From the NCBI RefSeq assembly GCF_900095225.1, contig NZ_LT607429.1, forward strand, positions 1 to 37,016: a DNA stretch of 37,016 nt. The letters run 5' to 3'. The translations under genes were made by a program, and so were the position numbers. The DNA comes from Pseudomonas sp. UMAB-08 (lineage in GTDB: Bacteria > Pseudomonadota > Gammaproteobacteria > Pseudomonadales > Pseudomonadaceae). This document shows positions 5,728 to 17,844 of this stretch, one piece after another (the first letter of the stretch is position 1; each line of letters opens with the position of its first letter). The notes under the pieces were generated by a model that worked only from the letters and a program-made list of their open reading frames with translations, ran no database searches and was not told the DNA's origin.

Positions 5728-7931
5728 GACTGAGCCTCTTCTGCTACACGCATGCCGACTTGAGCGCAGAGCGCTAGGAAGTTGGGGAATGAGGTCGCGA
5801 CGTTGGCGCAATCATGGATGCGGATCGGTGCCGATGCACGCAGAGAAGCAACGCTGAAAGCCATGGCAATCCGGTGGTCGCCGTGACCGTGGACTTCGCC
5901 GCCGCCGATCAGGCCGCCATCGATAATGATGCCGTCCGGGGTCGGCTCGACTTTGACGCCCAGCGCCAGCAAGCCGTCGGCCATGACCTGGATACGGTCG
6001 GACTCCTTGACCCGCAGCTCTTCGGCGCCGCGCAAGATGGTGCGCCCTTCCGCACAGGCCGCCGCCACGAACAGTACCGGAAATTCGTCGATGGCCAGCG
6101 GGACCAGCGCTTCAGGGATTTCGATGCCCTTGAGCTTGGCCGCGCGTACACGCAGATCTGCCACGGGTTCGCCGCCGACTTCGCGCTGGTTTTCCAGGGT
6201 GATGTCGGCGCCCATCAGACGCAGAATATCGATGACGCCAGTACGCGTCGGGTTGATGCCGACGTGTTCCAGCAACAAGTCAGAGCCTTCAGCAATAGAC
6301 GCGGCGACCAGGAAGAAGGCAGCCGAGGAGATATCAGCCGGCACTTCAATGTGGGTCGCGGTGAGCTTGTGACCCGACTCTACGGAAGCGGTGCTGTTCT
6401 CAACACTGACCGGGTAGCCAAAGCCGCGCAACATGCGTTCGGTATGGTCACGCGTCGGTGCAGGCTCGGTGATGCGGGTCTTGCCATCGGCATACAGGCC
6501 AGCCAGTAGCAGGCAGGATTTAACCTGCGCGCTGGCCATTGGCAAGGTGTAGGTCAGGCCGGTCAGGCGATGGCCGCCGCGAATAATCATCGGCGGACGA
6601 CCTTCAGCAGCGGTCTCGATCACGGCGCCCATTTCACGCAATGGATTGGCGACGCGGTTCATCGGCCGCTTGGACAGCGAGGCATCGCCGGTCAAGGTGC
6701 TGTCGAAACTCTGCGCGGCCAACAAACCGGAAAGCAGGCGCATCGAAGTGCCTGAGTTGCCCAGATAGATTGGGCCCGGCGCAGCTTTCAAGCCATGCAA
6801 GCCAACACCGTGGATGGTCACGCGGCCATTTTGCGGGCCTTCGATCACAACACCCATGTCACGGAACGCCTGCAAGGTTGCCAGCGCGTCTTCACCTTCG
6901 AGGAAGCCCTCGACTTCGGTCGTGCCTTCGGCCAGCGAGCCGAGCATGATCGAGCGGTGGGAAATCGATTTATCGCCTGGAACGCGGATACGTCCGCAAA
7001 CGCGTCCACCAGGATTAGCCAGGAAAATCAGGTCGTTGGTGTTCATAGCGTCCACATAAGCCCGGCGGGCAAGGATTTTACTGAAATGCTCGCGAGCAAC
7101 ACGGGCGCGAGTGAATACGCCCAGTAATTGAAGCCCATCCCCTGCATCTACCGCGTCGCGCAAGGCGTCGAGGTCTGTGCGAAATGTATCTAATGTGCGT
7201 AACACCGCCTCGCGGTTGGCGAGAAAAATGTCGTGCCACATCACCGGGTCACTGCCCGCGATCCTTGTGAAATCGCGGAAACCGCCCGCTGCGTATCTAA
7301 AGATGTCCAGATTCTCGTTGCGTTTGGCCAGTGAGTCCACCAGGGCAAACGCCAGCAGATGCGGCAAATGACTGGTCGCCGCCAACACTTCATCGTGGCG
7401 CTCGACCTGCATGTGCTCGACATCGGCGCCCAGCTCAGACCATAAACGGTCAATCAGGGCCAACGCTGCCGGATCTGTTTCGGCCAGCGGTGTCAAAATC
7501 ACTTTATGCCGACGGAACAGCTGGGCGTTGGAGGCCTCCACCCCGCTCTGTTCGGACCCGGCAATAGGATGCCCGGGCACGAAACGCGAGGGCAAACCGC
7601 CAAACGCCAGACGCGCGGCGCGCACCACATTGCCCTTGGCACTGCCAACATCGGTCAGCACGGCATTGCCAAGATCCAGGGTCGCCAACAGCGTCAGTAG
7701 CTTTTCCATCGCCAGAATAGGCACGGCGAGCTGGATAACGTCAGCGCCGCGACAGGCGGCAGCGATGTCTTCCTCGCACCGGTCGACCACGCCCCGCTCT
7801 ACCGCCAACTGGCGCGAGCGCGGATTCAGATCGACACCCACCACTTCCCGACACAGGCCACTTTCACGCAAGCCTTTGGCGAACGAACCACCGATCAAAC
7901 CGAGGCCGATCACCACCAGGCGCCCGATCAT
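5724..7931 (-). CDS. tyrA-aroA: Fused prephenate dehydrogenase / EPSP synthase (TyrA-AroA)
   Basis: This 735-residue bifunctional enzyme joins two steps of aromatic amino acid synthesis. Residues 1 to about 295 are prephenate (or arogenate) dehydrogenase, with the NAD-binding start MIGRLVVIGLGLIGGS and the motif FVPGHPIAGSEQSGVE. From about 302 it is 3-phosphoshikimate 1-carboxyvinyltransferase, with the PEP/shikimate-phosphate site VPGDKSISHRSIM (Lys321) and LGNSGTSMRLLSG. The fusion is normal in Pseudomonas. The open frame extends further upstream, but the ATG at 7931 begins exactly at the Rossmann strand and falls 28 bases after hisC, so it is the better start. It overlaps cmk by 4 bases. 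Confidence 0.95.
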   Translation of the reverse strand: MIGRLVVIGLGLIGGSFAKGLRESGLCREVVGVDLNPRSRQLAVERGVVDRCEEDIAAACRGADVIQLAVPILAMEKLLTLLATLDLGNAVLTDVGSAKGNVVRAARLAFGGLPSRFVPGHPIAGSEQSGVEASNAQLFRRHKVILTPLAETDPAALALIDRLWSELGADVEHMQVERHDEVLAATSHLPHLLAFALVDSLAKRNENLDIFRYAAGGFRDFTRIAGSDPVMWHDIFLANREAVLRTLDTFRTDLDALRDAVDAGDGLQLLGVFTRARVAREHFSKILARRAYVDAMNTNDLIFLANPGGRVCGRIRVPGDKSISHRSIMLGSLAEGTTEVEGFLEGEDALATLQAFRDMGVVIEGPQNGRVTIHGVGLHGLKAAPGPIYLGNSGTSMRLLSGLLAAQSFDSTLTGDASLSKRPMNRVANPLREMGAVIETAAEGRPPMIIRGGHRLTGLTYTLPMASAQVKSCLLLAGLYADGKTRITEPAPTRDHTERMLRGFGYPVSVENSTASVESGHKLTATHIEVPADISSAAFFLVAASIAEGSDLLLEHVGINPTRTGVIDILRLMGADITLENQREVGGEPVADLRVRAAKLKGIEIPEALVPLAIDEFPVLFVAAACAEGRTILRGAEELRVKESDRIQVMADGLLALGVKVEPTPDGIIIDGGLIGGGEVHGHGDHRIAMAFSVASLRASAPIRIHDCANVATSFPNFLALCAQVGMRVAEEAQS

Positions 7932-7959
7932 AGGTTGAGTTGATTGCACGGGTATGACA

Positions 7960-9072
7960 TCAACCACGTGCCAGAACCTTGGCCAAAGCCTCAAGGAAGC
8001 GCGTGTTTTCGCCCGGCAGGCCGATGCTGACCCGCAGGTGGTTTGGCATGCCATACCCCCCAACCGGACGCACGATTACGCCTTCACGGAGCAGGCCTTG
8101 ATAGACAGACGCGCCCTCGCGACCGAGATCAATGGCAAGGAAGTTGGCCTTGGAAGGAATCCAGCTCAGGCCCAGCAGACGAAGTCCCTGCTCAAGCTGC
8201 TGCATCCCGGCTTCGTTGGCGCGGCGGCTTTGGGCCACGTACTCGACGTCATCCAGCGCAGCACACGCCGCCGCCAGCGCAAGGCTGTTGACGTTGAACG
8301 GCTGACGCACTCGGTTCAGCACATCAGCTACAACCGGCGAGGACACGCCATAACCGACGCGCAGCGATGCCAGGCCGTAGGCTTTGGAGAAGGTGCGCGA
8401 CACCAGCAGGTTCGGGTAATCCGCCAGGTAGTTCAGGCCATTCGGCAGTTCCGCGCCTTCGCCGTATTCGATATAGGCCTCGTCCAGCACCACCAACACG
8501 TTTTCCGGCACGGCGGCGAGGAAGTCAGCCAAGGCACTTGGACCGAACCAGGTACCGGTCGGGTTGTTCGGGTTGGCGATAAATACGACACGGGTGTTGC
8601 TGTCGATAGCCGCCAGCATCGCCGGCAGGTCGTGACCCCAGTCCTTGGCAGGCGCAACGCGAGCGTCAGCACCCACGGCCTGGGTAACAATCGGGTAGAT
8701 GGCGAACGCATGCTCACTGAACACCGCGTTCAGGCCCGGTGCCAGATAGGCGCGAGCGACCAACTCCAGAATATCGTTGGAGCCATTGCCCAAGGTGACT
8801 TGATTGGCTTGCACACCGCAGCGCTCTGCGAGACGCGCCTTGAGATTGAAACCATTGCCGTCCGGGTAGCGGGTCAGCTCTGCAAGCTCGTCGCGAATCG
8901 CGGCCAAGGCTTTAGGGCTGGCACCCAGCGGGTTTTCGTTACTGGCCAGCTTGATGATCCGGGCCGGATCGATGCCCAGTTCGCGCGCCAGTTCGTCCAC
9001 GGGTTTGCCCGGGACGTAAGGCGAAAGTTTTTGCACGCCCGGCTGGGCCAAGGCGAGGAAGTCGACGCTCAT
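7960..9072 (-). CDS. hisC: Histidinol-phosphate / aromatic aminotransferase HisC
   Basis: This 370-residue class I/II PLP-dependent aminotransferase shows the HisC signature SRTFSKAYGLASLRVGYG with the PLP-binding lysine, the substrate segment ASNENPLGASPKAL, and VFIANPNNPTGTW. It converts imidazole-acetol phosphate and glutamate to histidinol phosphate. In Pseudomonas, the copy beside pheA and tyrA (often called hisC2) is thought to act also or mainly on aromatic keto acids. That role is inferred from location. It lies 15 bases after pheA, and its AAGGGG ribosome-binding site overlaps the end of pheA. Confidence 0.93.
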   Translation of the reverse strand: MSVDFLALAQPGVQKLSPYVPGKPVDELARELGIDPARIIKLASNENPLGASPKALAAIRDELAELTRYPDGNGFNLKARLAERCGVQANQVTLGNGSNDILELVARAYLAPGLNAVFSEHAFAIYPIVTQAVGADARVAPAKDWGHDLPAMLAAIDSNTRVVFIANPNNPTGTWFGPSALADFLAAVPENVLVVLDEAYIEYGEGAELPNGLNYLADYPNLLVSRTFSKAYGLASLRVGYGVSSPVVADVLNRVRQPFNVNSLALAAACAALDDVEYVAQSRRANEAGMQQLEQGLRLLGLSWIPSKANFLAIDLGREGASVYQGLLREGVIVRPVGGYGMPNHLRVSIGLPGENTRFLEALAKVLARG

Positions 9073-9087
9073 GTAGTGCTAACCCCT

Positions 9088-10182
9088 TTAGAGAACCGCT
9101 TTCGGGTAGGAACCCAGCACCTTGAGTGCCACTGCTTCCTGACTGATCTGTTCCAACACGGCCTTGATCAATGGATCACGGTGATGGCCGACGAAGTCGA
9201 TAAAGAACACGTAGGTCCATTTACCGCTGCGCGAAGGTCGGGTTTCGATACGGGTCAGGTCGATTCCGTTCTCATGGAAGGGCACCAGCAATTCATGCAG
9301 CGCGCCTGGTTTGTTGCTCATCGACACGATGATCGAGGTCTTGTCGTCGCCCGTCGGCGGGACTTCTTGACTGCCGATGATCAGGAAACGCGTGGCGTTA
9401 TCCGGGCGGTCTTCGATTTTTTCTGCGATACGGGTCAGGCCGTACAGCCCTGCCGCCATATCGCCAGCGATGGCCGCCGAGCTCCACTCACCCTTGACCC
9501 GCTTGGCCGCTTCGGCGTTGCTGGCAACAGCGATGCGCTCGACATTCGGGTAGTGCGCGTCCAGCCACTTGCGGCACTGGGCCAACGACTGCGCGTGGGA
9601 GTAGATGCGGCTGATGCTGTCGGTCTTGGTATTTTCACCGACCAATAGATGGTGATGGATACGCAATTCGACTTCGCCACAGATGACCATGTCGTGTTCA
9701 AGAAAGCTGTCGAGGGTGTGGTTGACCGCGCCTTCGGTGGAGTTTTCCACCGGGACAACGCCAAAATTCACCGCGCCGGCTGCGACTTCACGGAACACTT
9801 CGTCGATGGCGGCCATCGGCAAGCTGATGACTGCGTGACCAAAGTGCTTCATGGCTGCGGCTTGGGTGAAAGTACCTTCAGGGCCGAGATAAGCCACTTT
9901 CAGCGGCTGCTCCAGCGCCAGGCACGAGGACATGATTTCGCGGAACAAACGCGCCATCTCCTCGTTGCCTAATGGCCCCTTGTTGCGCTCCATGACACGC
10001 TTGAGCACTTGGGCTTCGCGCTCTGGACGGTAGAACACCGGCACTTCGCCTTCAGTGAGCGTGGCCATTTTCACCCGCGCAACTTCTTGCGCACAGCGCG
10101 CACGCTCACTGATCAATTCCAGGACTTTCTCGTCCAGGCTGTCAATGCGGATGCGCAGCGCCTTGAGTTCTTGCTCAGACAT
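9088..10182 (-). CDS. pheA: P-protein: chorismate mutase / prephenate dehydratase
   Basis: This 364-residue bifunctional enzyme makes phenylpyruvate from chorismate. Residues 1 to about 90 are an AroQ-type chorismate mutase (LRIRIDSLDEKVLELISERA). About 95-270 is prephenate dehydratase (VAYLGPEGTFTQAAAMKHFG, then DNATRFLIIG with the essential TRF). The end is an ACT domain for phenylalanine feedback (NKPGALHELLVPF and RIETRPSR). It begins with the ATG at 10182, which overlaps the serC stop by one base (TAATG), so translation is probably coupled. Length is normal. Confidence 0.97.
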   Translation of the reverse strand: MSEQELKALRIRIDSLDEKVLELISERARCAQEVARVKMATLTEGEVPVFYRPEREAQVLKRVMERNKGPLGNEEMARLFREIMSSCLALEQPLKVAYLGPEGTFTQAAAMKHFGHAVISLPMAAIDEVFREVAAGAVNFGVVPVENSTEGAVNHTLDSFLEHDMVICGEVELRIHHHLLVGENTKTDSISRIYSHAQSLAQCRKWLDAHYPNVERIAVASNAEAAKRVKGEWSSAAIAGDMAAGLYGLTRIAEKIEDRPDNATRFLIIGSQEVPPTGDDKTSIIVSMSNKPGALHELLVPFHENGIDLTRIETRPSRSGKWTYVFFIDFVGHHRDPLIKAVLEQISQEAVALKVLGSYPKAVL

Positions 10183-11267
10183 TAGCCGTGTTCCTTCTCG
10201 AACTCTGCCATGTACGCCACCAGGGCGTTGACCCCATGGATGTCGACGGCGTTGTAGATGGAGGCACGCATGCCGCCAACCGAACGATGGCCCTTGAGAT
10301 TGAGCAGGCCACGTGCTTCGGCGCCGACCAGGAACGGCTTGTCCAGGCGATCATCGGCCAGACGGAACGGCACGTTCATCCACGAGCGATCGGTTTTGTT
10401 GATCGGGTTGCTGTACAGGCCGCTGGCGTCGATGAAGTCGTACAGCGTGCGCTGCTTGATGTCATTGAGCTTGCCGATGGCTTCCACGCCGCCCTGCTCT
10501 TTTAGCCATTCGAACACCAGTCCGGACAGGTACCAGGACAGGGTCGGCGGGGTGTTGTACATCGACGCGTTGTCGGCGGCGACTTTGTAGTTGAGCATGG
10601 TCGGACAGATTGTACGGGCGCGACCGAGCAGGTCTTCGCGAATGATCACGACGACAATACCGCTCGGGCCGATATTTTTCTGGGCGCCTGCGTAGATCAT
10701 GCCGAACCTGGAAACATCCACGGGGCGCGACAGGATGTCCGAGGACATGTCAGCCACCAGCGGGATATCGCCGATTTCAGGAATCCAGCTGAATTCCAGG
10801 CCGCCAATGGTTTCATTGGGTGCGTAGTGAACGTAGGCAGCGTCTTTGGACAGCTTCCACTCGTTCTGGCCAGGAATGGCGAAATAGTCGTAAGGCTTGG
10901 CGCTGGCAGCGATGTTGACGTTGCCGAAGCGCGAGGCTTCTTCAATGGCTTTCTGCGACCAGATACCGGTGTCGATGTAATCGGCACTGGCGTTTTCCGG
11001 CAACAGGTTGAGCGGAATCTGGGCAAATTGCTGGCTTGCGCCGCCTTGCAGAAACAGCACTTTATAGTTTGAGGGGATGGTCATCAGGTCGCGCAGATCT
11101 TGCTCGGCCTTGTTGGCAATGGAGACGAACTCATCACTGCGATGACTCATTTCCATGACGGACAGGCCTTTGCCATGCCAGTCCAGGAGTTCTGCCTGGG
11201 CACGCAGCAGAACAGCTTCAGGGAGCGCAGCAGGACCTGCACAGAAGTTAAAAGCTCGCTTGCTCAT
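10182..11267 (-). CDS. serC: Phosphoserine aminotransferase
   Basis: This 361-residue PLP enzyme converts 3-phosphohydroxypyruvate to phosphoserine, and the matching intermediate in pyridoxal phosphate synthesis. The N-terminus MSKRAFNFCAGPAALPEAVL is typical. The PLP lysine lies in YAGAQKNIGPSG. The frame is open 16 codons further up, but the ATG at 11267 gives the family length and N-terminus. The gene heads the serC-pheA-hisC-tyrA/aroA-cmk cluster and is separated from gyrA by a REP doublet. Confidence 0.96.
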   Translation of the reverse strand: MSKRAFNFCAGPAALPEAVLLRAQAELLDWHGKGLSVMEMSHRSDEFVSIANKAEQDLRDLMTIPSNYKVLFLQGGASQQFAQIPLNLLPENASADYIDTGIWSQKAIEEASRFGNVNIAASAKPYDYFAIPGQNEWKLSKDAAYVHYAPNETIGGLEFSWIPEIGDIPLVADMSSDILSRPVDVSRFGMIYAGAQKNIGPSGIVVVIIREDLLGRARTICPTMLNYKVAADNASMYNTPPTLSWYLSGLVFEWLKEQGGVEAIGKLNDIKQRTLYDFIDASGLYSNPINKTDRSWMNVPFRLADDRLDKPFLVGAEARGLLNLKGHRSVGGMRASIYNAVDIHGVNALVAYMAEFEKEHG

Positions 11268-11317
11268 ATCCACTCTCGTCAATGCTTGGGTCTGTACGCG
11301 TTGCACGTGTATCAAAT

Positions 11318-11402
11318 CTGTAGGAGCTGACTTGTCTGCGATAGGGGCATACCTGATAGATACACCGCGTCAAACCATTCGCAGACAAGTCTGCTCCTAC
11401 AG
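11318..11402. repeat. REP doublet (REPIN) between serC and gyrA
   Basis: A Pseudomonas REP sequence (GTAGGAGCTGACTTGTC, 11318-11342) faces an inverted copy (GACAAGTCTGCTCCTAC, 11380-11402) across a spacer of about 37 bases. Such inverted REP pairs are moved by RAYT transposases in Pseudomonas. It fills most of the 143-base gap and may act as a transcriptional or mRNA-stability boundary between gyrA and serC. Confidence 0.88.
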
Positions 11403-11410
11403 GTATCGCA

Positions 11411-14182
<2,772 letters not shown>

Positions 14183-14520
14183 GAGAAGCCTGATTCCTTT
14201 TTCTGGTGAAACCTCGTCACATCCATGCGGGACGAACGAAGCTCGCCGCTGCAGGCATTTGCCATGCAACGACTTACGACAAATCAACGAGTTATGCCAT
14301 GGATCTGCGCAGTAAAGGCAGGCGCATCGCGCTACCCTGGAAACCGCCGAATGTTATCACAAACGCGATCAGGGACCTATCCCCCGGATAGCTTGCCAAA
14401 ACACTAATCGACCAACGATCGGCCTTTATAGCGCCTCTGAGGGCCCTGCATGCGTTTTGACGATCCCGCGCTGTGTCGGTTTCGATTCCGGCCAAAGGCC
14501 TGCAGGGGGCCCACATAACA
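14183..14520 (-). other. 338-base intergenic region between mtnA and gyrA
   Basis: I see no gene here. It must hold the gyrA promoter and leader on the minus strand, since mtnA lies 340 bases upstream. No convincing -35/-10 pair stands out by eye. Near the mtnA side there is an imperfect inverted repeat (GGGCCCTGCA around 14440-14455 against TGCAGGGGGCCC around 14502-14515) with a long loop and no T-tract, so it is not a clear terminator. Confidence 0.5.
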
Positions 14521-15597
14521 TCAATGCAACCGCTTGCGACACATTAGTTGCGCCATCTTGGCTGCGTCCGGGCGCTCGACAATGCCTTTCTCGGTCACGA
14601 TGGCGTCGATCAAGTCTGCCGGCGTCACGTCGAACACCGGATTGAACGCGTCGACATCAGCCCCTACGCGCTGACCGCCGAGCTCCAGCAACTCTCGACC
14701 ATCGCGCTCTTCGATGGGGATGTCTTCACCACTGGCCAATGCCATGTCGATGGTCGAACTCGGCGCCACCACCATAAAGCGGACGCCGTGGTGCATGGCG
14801 GCAACGGCCAGTTGATAGGTGCCGATTTTGTTCGCCACGTCGCCGTTGGCCGTGATGCGGTCGGCGCCGACGATGACCCAGGTGATGCCTTTGGTGCGCA
14901 TCAGGTACGCAGCAGCCGAATCAGCAGTGACGGTGACAGGGACCCCCTCATTCGCCAGCTCCCAGGCCGTCAAACGCGAGCCTTGCAGCCATGGCCGGGT
15001 TTCATCGGCGTAAACGCGCTCGATCATGCCTTCCAGGTACGCCGCACGGATCACGCCCAGCGCGGTGCCGAAGCCGCCAGTCGCCAGCGCACCCGTGTTG
15101 CAGTGGGTCAGCACGGTTTGCAGATTACCCTGATGCTTGCGGATCAGGTCGGCACCGAGCTGGGCCATGGTCAGGTTGGCTTCGCGATCACTCAAGTGAA
15201 TGCCCACTGCTTCCGCTTCGAGCGCGGCCAGGGGTGATTCACTGCCTTTCAAGCGTTGCAGGCGGTCGCGCATACGATTCAGCGCCCAGAACAGGTTGAC
15301 GGCGGTGGGCCGCGACTCGGCAAGCAGGGTGAAGTCTTCTTCCAGTGCAGCCTGCCAGTCGCCGCCCGCGGCAAAACGCTCGCGCGCTGCCAGCACAACG
15401 CCGTAGGCCGCACTGATACCGATGGCGGGTGCACCCCGCACGACCATCGAGCGAATGGCCTCAGCCACGCCCGCCGCGCTGGTGTATGTGTGCCAGGTTT
15501 CCTCGAACGGCAGCACACGCTGATCGAGCAGATGCAGAGCGCCTTCTCGCCAATCGATGGCCTTCACCTTCTCCGCAGCCAATAGTCGATCGCGCAT
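14521..15597 (-). CDS. mtnA: Methylthioribose-1-phosphate isomerase
   Basis: This 358-residue enzyme of the methionine salvage pathway isomerises 5-methylthioribose-1-phosphate to methylthioribulose-1-phosphate. The fold is that of the eIF2B-alpha-like family. Key segments are VVRGAPAIGISAAYG near the N-terminus, LTHCNTGALATGGFGTALG in the middle with the catalytic Cys, and VGADRITANGDVANKIGTYQ with the catalytic Asp. The ATG at 15597 (MRDRLLAAEKVKAIDWRE) gives the normal length. It diverges from the MTA deaminase gene, the enzyme that begins MTA recycling in Pseudomonas. Confidence 0.96.
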   Translation of the reverse strand: MRDRLLAAEKVKAIDWREGALHLLDQRVLPFEETWHTYTSAAGVAEAIRSMVVRGAPAIGISAAYGVVLAARERFAAGGDWQAALEEDFTLLAESRPTAVNLFWALNRMRDRLQRLKGSESPLAALEAEAVGIHLSDREANLTMAQLGADLIRKHQGNLQTVLTHCNTGALATGGFGTALGVIRAAYLEGMIERVYADETRPWLQGSRLTAWELANEGVPVTVTADSAAAYLMRTKGITWVIVGADRITANGDVANKIGTYQLAVAAMHHGVRFMVVAPSSTIDMALASGEDIPIEERDGRELLELGGQRVGADVDAFNPVFDVTPADLIDAIVTEKGIVERPDAAKMAQLMCRKRLH

Positions 15598-15660
15598 TCC
15601 ACACCCCATGTACTTAAAAATAGAAAGCCAAGATCGAGAGCAAAGCATCAAAAGCCGCCG

Positions 15661-15666
15661 ATTATA
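15661..15666 (-). promoter_or_regulatory. Possible -10 element for mtnA
   Basis: The minus strand reads TATAAT here, about 64 bases before the mtnA start. I do not see a good -35 at the usual spacing, so the call is weak. Confidence 0.3.
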
Positions 15667-15692
15667 GCGAGCCGCCCAAGAAGACGCTCGGG

Positions 15693-15698
15693 TATACT
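15693..15698 (+). promoter_or_regulatory. Possible -10 element for the MTA deaminase gene
   Basis: TATACT lies 37 bases before the ATG at 15735, facing away from the mtnA -10. No clear -35 is seen. Confidence 0.28.
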
Positions 15699-15734
15699 TC
15701 GCCGGCCCTGAATATAAGCTCTGGATGTCCTGCC

Positions 15735-17081
15735 ATGCCCAATCCTGCTGCCCCGCTCGACCTGCTGCTCCTGCCCACCTGGCTGGTGCCGGTCGAACCT
15801 GCTGGCGTAGTCCTCAAAGAGCATGGCCTGGGCATTCGCGACGGCCTTATCGTGTACATCGGTCCCAGAGCCGAAGCGTTGAAGCAAACCGCGCTGCAGG
15901 TACGTGAGCTGCCGGGCATGCTCCTCAGCCCTGGCCTGATCAACGCCCACGGGCATGCGGCCATGACCTTGTTTCGTGGCCTGGCCGACGATTTGCAACT
16001 AATGACCTGGCTGGAGCGCCATATCTGGCCTGCCGAAGCCAAATGGGTCGATGAAACTTTCGTCCGCGACGGTACCGACCTGGCGATTGCCGAGCAATTG
16101 AAAGGCGGCATCACCTGTTTCTCTGATATGTATTTCTACCCCAAGGTGGCCAGCGAGCGCGTGCACAACAGCGGCATCCGCGCGCAAATCACCGTGCCGA
16201 TCCTCGACTTCCCGATTCCGGGGGCGCGCACCACCGACGAAGCGCTGCACAAGGGCGTCGAGCTGTTCAATGACCTCAAGCACCACCCGCGGATCAACAT
16301 TGCCTTCGGCCCTCATGCGCCGTACACCATCAGCGATGAAAACCTGGAAAAAATCCGGGTACTGGCTGACGAACTCGACGCGATGATTCATATGCACATG
16401 CATGAAACCGCGTTCGAAGTTGAGCAATCCGTCGAGCACCGCCATGAGCGGCCTCTGGCACGCCTGGGCCGTCTTGGTTTGTTGAGCCCACGCTTTCAAG
16501 CGGTACACATGACCCAGGTCAGCGATGAGGACCTGGCTTTGCTGGTAGAAAGTAATGCCAGCGTGATCCACTGCCCGGAATCGAACCTGAAACTCGCCAG
16601 CGGCTTTTGCCCGGTAGAGCGCTTGTGGCAGGCTGGAGTCAATGTCGCGGTAGGCACCGATGGCGCGGCCAGCAACAATGACCTGGACCTGCTCGGCGAA
16701 ACCCGCACGGCGGCCCTGCTGGCCAAGGCTGTCGCGGGTTCGGCTACCGCACTGGACGCGCACCGCGCCCTGCGCATGGCCACACTGAACGGCGCCCGCG
16801 CCATGGGCATCCAGGCGCAAACAGGCTCGCTGGAGATCGGCAAGGCTGCGGATCTCGCCGCCTTTGACCTGTCCGGGCTGGCCCAGCAACCGGTGTACGA
16901 CCCGGTATCGCAGCTTATATATGCCACTGGGCGCGATTGCGTGAGCCATGTTTGGGTCGCCGGCAAGCAACTGCTCGAGGACAAGCGCCTGACGCGAATG
17001 GATGAGCAAGCGCTTATTGAAACGGCCAAAAACTGGGGCCAGCGCATTCACGGCCATAAAGAGCAGCAGAAAACAGAATAA
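15735..17081 (+). CDS. mtaD: Methylthioadenosine deaminase (TRZ/ATZ amidohydrolase family)
   Basis: This 448-residue metal-dependent deaminase has the amidohydrolase fold. Zinc ligands are in INAHGHAAMT (His72, His74), MHMHETAFEVEQ, the later VHMTQ, and GTDGAASNNDLD. The orthologue in P. aeruginosa (PA3170, from memory) deaminates 5'-methylthioadenosine to methylthioinosine. Most bacteria cleave MTA directly instead. The divergent mtnA next door acts later in the same salvage route, which supports this substrate over S-adenosylhomocysteine or triazines. It heads a plus-strand cluster with ubiG, mupP and yciK. Confidence 0.88.
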   Translation: MPNPAAPLDLLLLPTWLVPVEPAGVVLKEHGLGIRDGLIVYIGPRAEALKQTALQVRELPGMLLSPGLINAHGHAAMTLFRGLADDLQLMTWLERHIWPAEAKWVDETFVRDGTDLAIAEQLKGGITCFSDMYFYPKVASERVHNSGIRAQITVPILDFPIPGARTTDEALHKGVELFNDLKHHPRINIAFGPHAPYTISDENLEKIRVLADELDAMIHMHMHETAFEVEQSVEHRHERPLARLGRLGLLSPRFQAVHMTQVSDEDLALLVESNASVIHCPESNLKLASGFCPVERLWQAGVNVAVGTDGAASNNDLDLLGETRTAALLAKAVAGSATALDAHRALRMATLNGARAMGIQAQTGSLEIGKAADLAAFDLSGLAQQPVYDPVSQLIYATGRDCVSHVWVAGKQLLEDKRLTRMDEQALIETAKNWGQRIHGHKEQQKTE

Positions 17082-17141
17082 AGACCGCCCGAACCCTCGT
17101 TCGAACGCTCGCCAGCATTATCAAGTTTAAGAGGACACCCC

Positions 17142-17840
17142 ATGAGCAACGTTGACCACGCTGAAATCGCCAAATTCGAAGCCCTGGCCCATCGCTGGTG
17201 GGACCGCAATAGCGAATTCAAGCCGCTGCATGACATTAACCCACTGCGAGTCAACTGGATCGACGAACGCGTCCAGCTGGCCGGTAAAAAGGTGTTGGAC
17301 GTTGGTTGCGGCGGCGGCATTCTCAGTGAAGCCATGGCCCTGCGTGGCGCCACGGTAATGGGCATCGACATGGGCGAAGCGCCGTTGGCGGTCGCGCAGT
17401 TGCATCAATTGGAATCGGGTGTGACCGTCGACTATCGACAGACCACCGCCGAAGACCTCGCTGAAGAGATGCCTGAACAGTTCGACGTGGTGACGTGTCT
17501 GGAAATGCTGGAGCACGTCCCGGCCCCGTCGTCGGTGATTCGCGCCTGCTTCCGCATGGTCAAACCGGGTGGTCAGGTGTTTTTCTCCACCATTAACCGC
17601 AACCCCAAGGCGTACCTGTTTGCCATTGTCGGCGCGGAGTACATCATGGGCCTGTTGCCACGCGGCACCCATGACTTCAAGAAATTCATCCGCCCTTCCG
17701 AGCTCGGTGCCTGGAGTCGCGAAGCCGGTTTGCAGGTCAAGGACATCATTGGCCTGACCTACAACCCGCTGACCAAGCACTACAAGCTGGCGTCCGATGT
17801 CGACGTCAATTACATGATCCAGACACTTCGAGAGGCATAA
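17142..17840 (+). CDS. ubiG: Ubiquinone biosynthesis O-methyltransferase UbiG
   Basis: This 232-residue class I SAM-dependent methyltransferase carries out both O-methylation steps of ubiquinone synthesis. The N-terminus FEALAHRWWDRNSEFKPLHD is diagnostic for UbiG. The SAM-binding motif is VLDVGCGGGILSEAMA, and the post-I segment VTCLEMLEHVPAPSSV is also typical. Length is normal. An AAGAGGA ribosome-binding site precedes the ATG. mupP starts 4 bases after the stop, so the two are almost certainly co-transcribed. Confidence 0.97.
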   Translation: MSNVDHAEIAKFEALAHRWWDRNSEFKPLHDINPLRVNWIDERVQLAGKKVLDVGCGGGILSEAMALRGATVMGIDMGEAPLAVAQLHQLESGVTVDYRQTTAEDLAEEMPEQFDVVTCLEMLEHVPAPSSVIRACFRMVKPGGQVFFSTINRNPKAYLFAIVGAEYIMGLLPRGTHDFKKFIRPSELGAWSREAGLQVKDIIGLTYNPLTKHYKLASDVDVNYMIQTLREA

Positions 17841-17844
17841 AGGC

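Noticed and set aside
5724..7931. A sequencing or annotation artefact joining tyrA and aroA
   Set aside because: The fusion is the normal arrangement in Pseudomonas, and both domains are complete in one uninterrupted frame.
7954..9648. A 564-codon open frame opposite hisC and pheA
   Set aside because: It spans two convincing genes on the other strand and carries no motif, so it is a codon-bias artefact.
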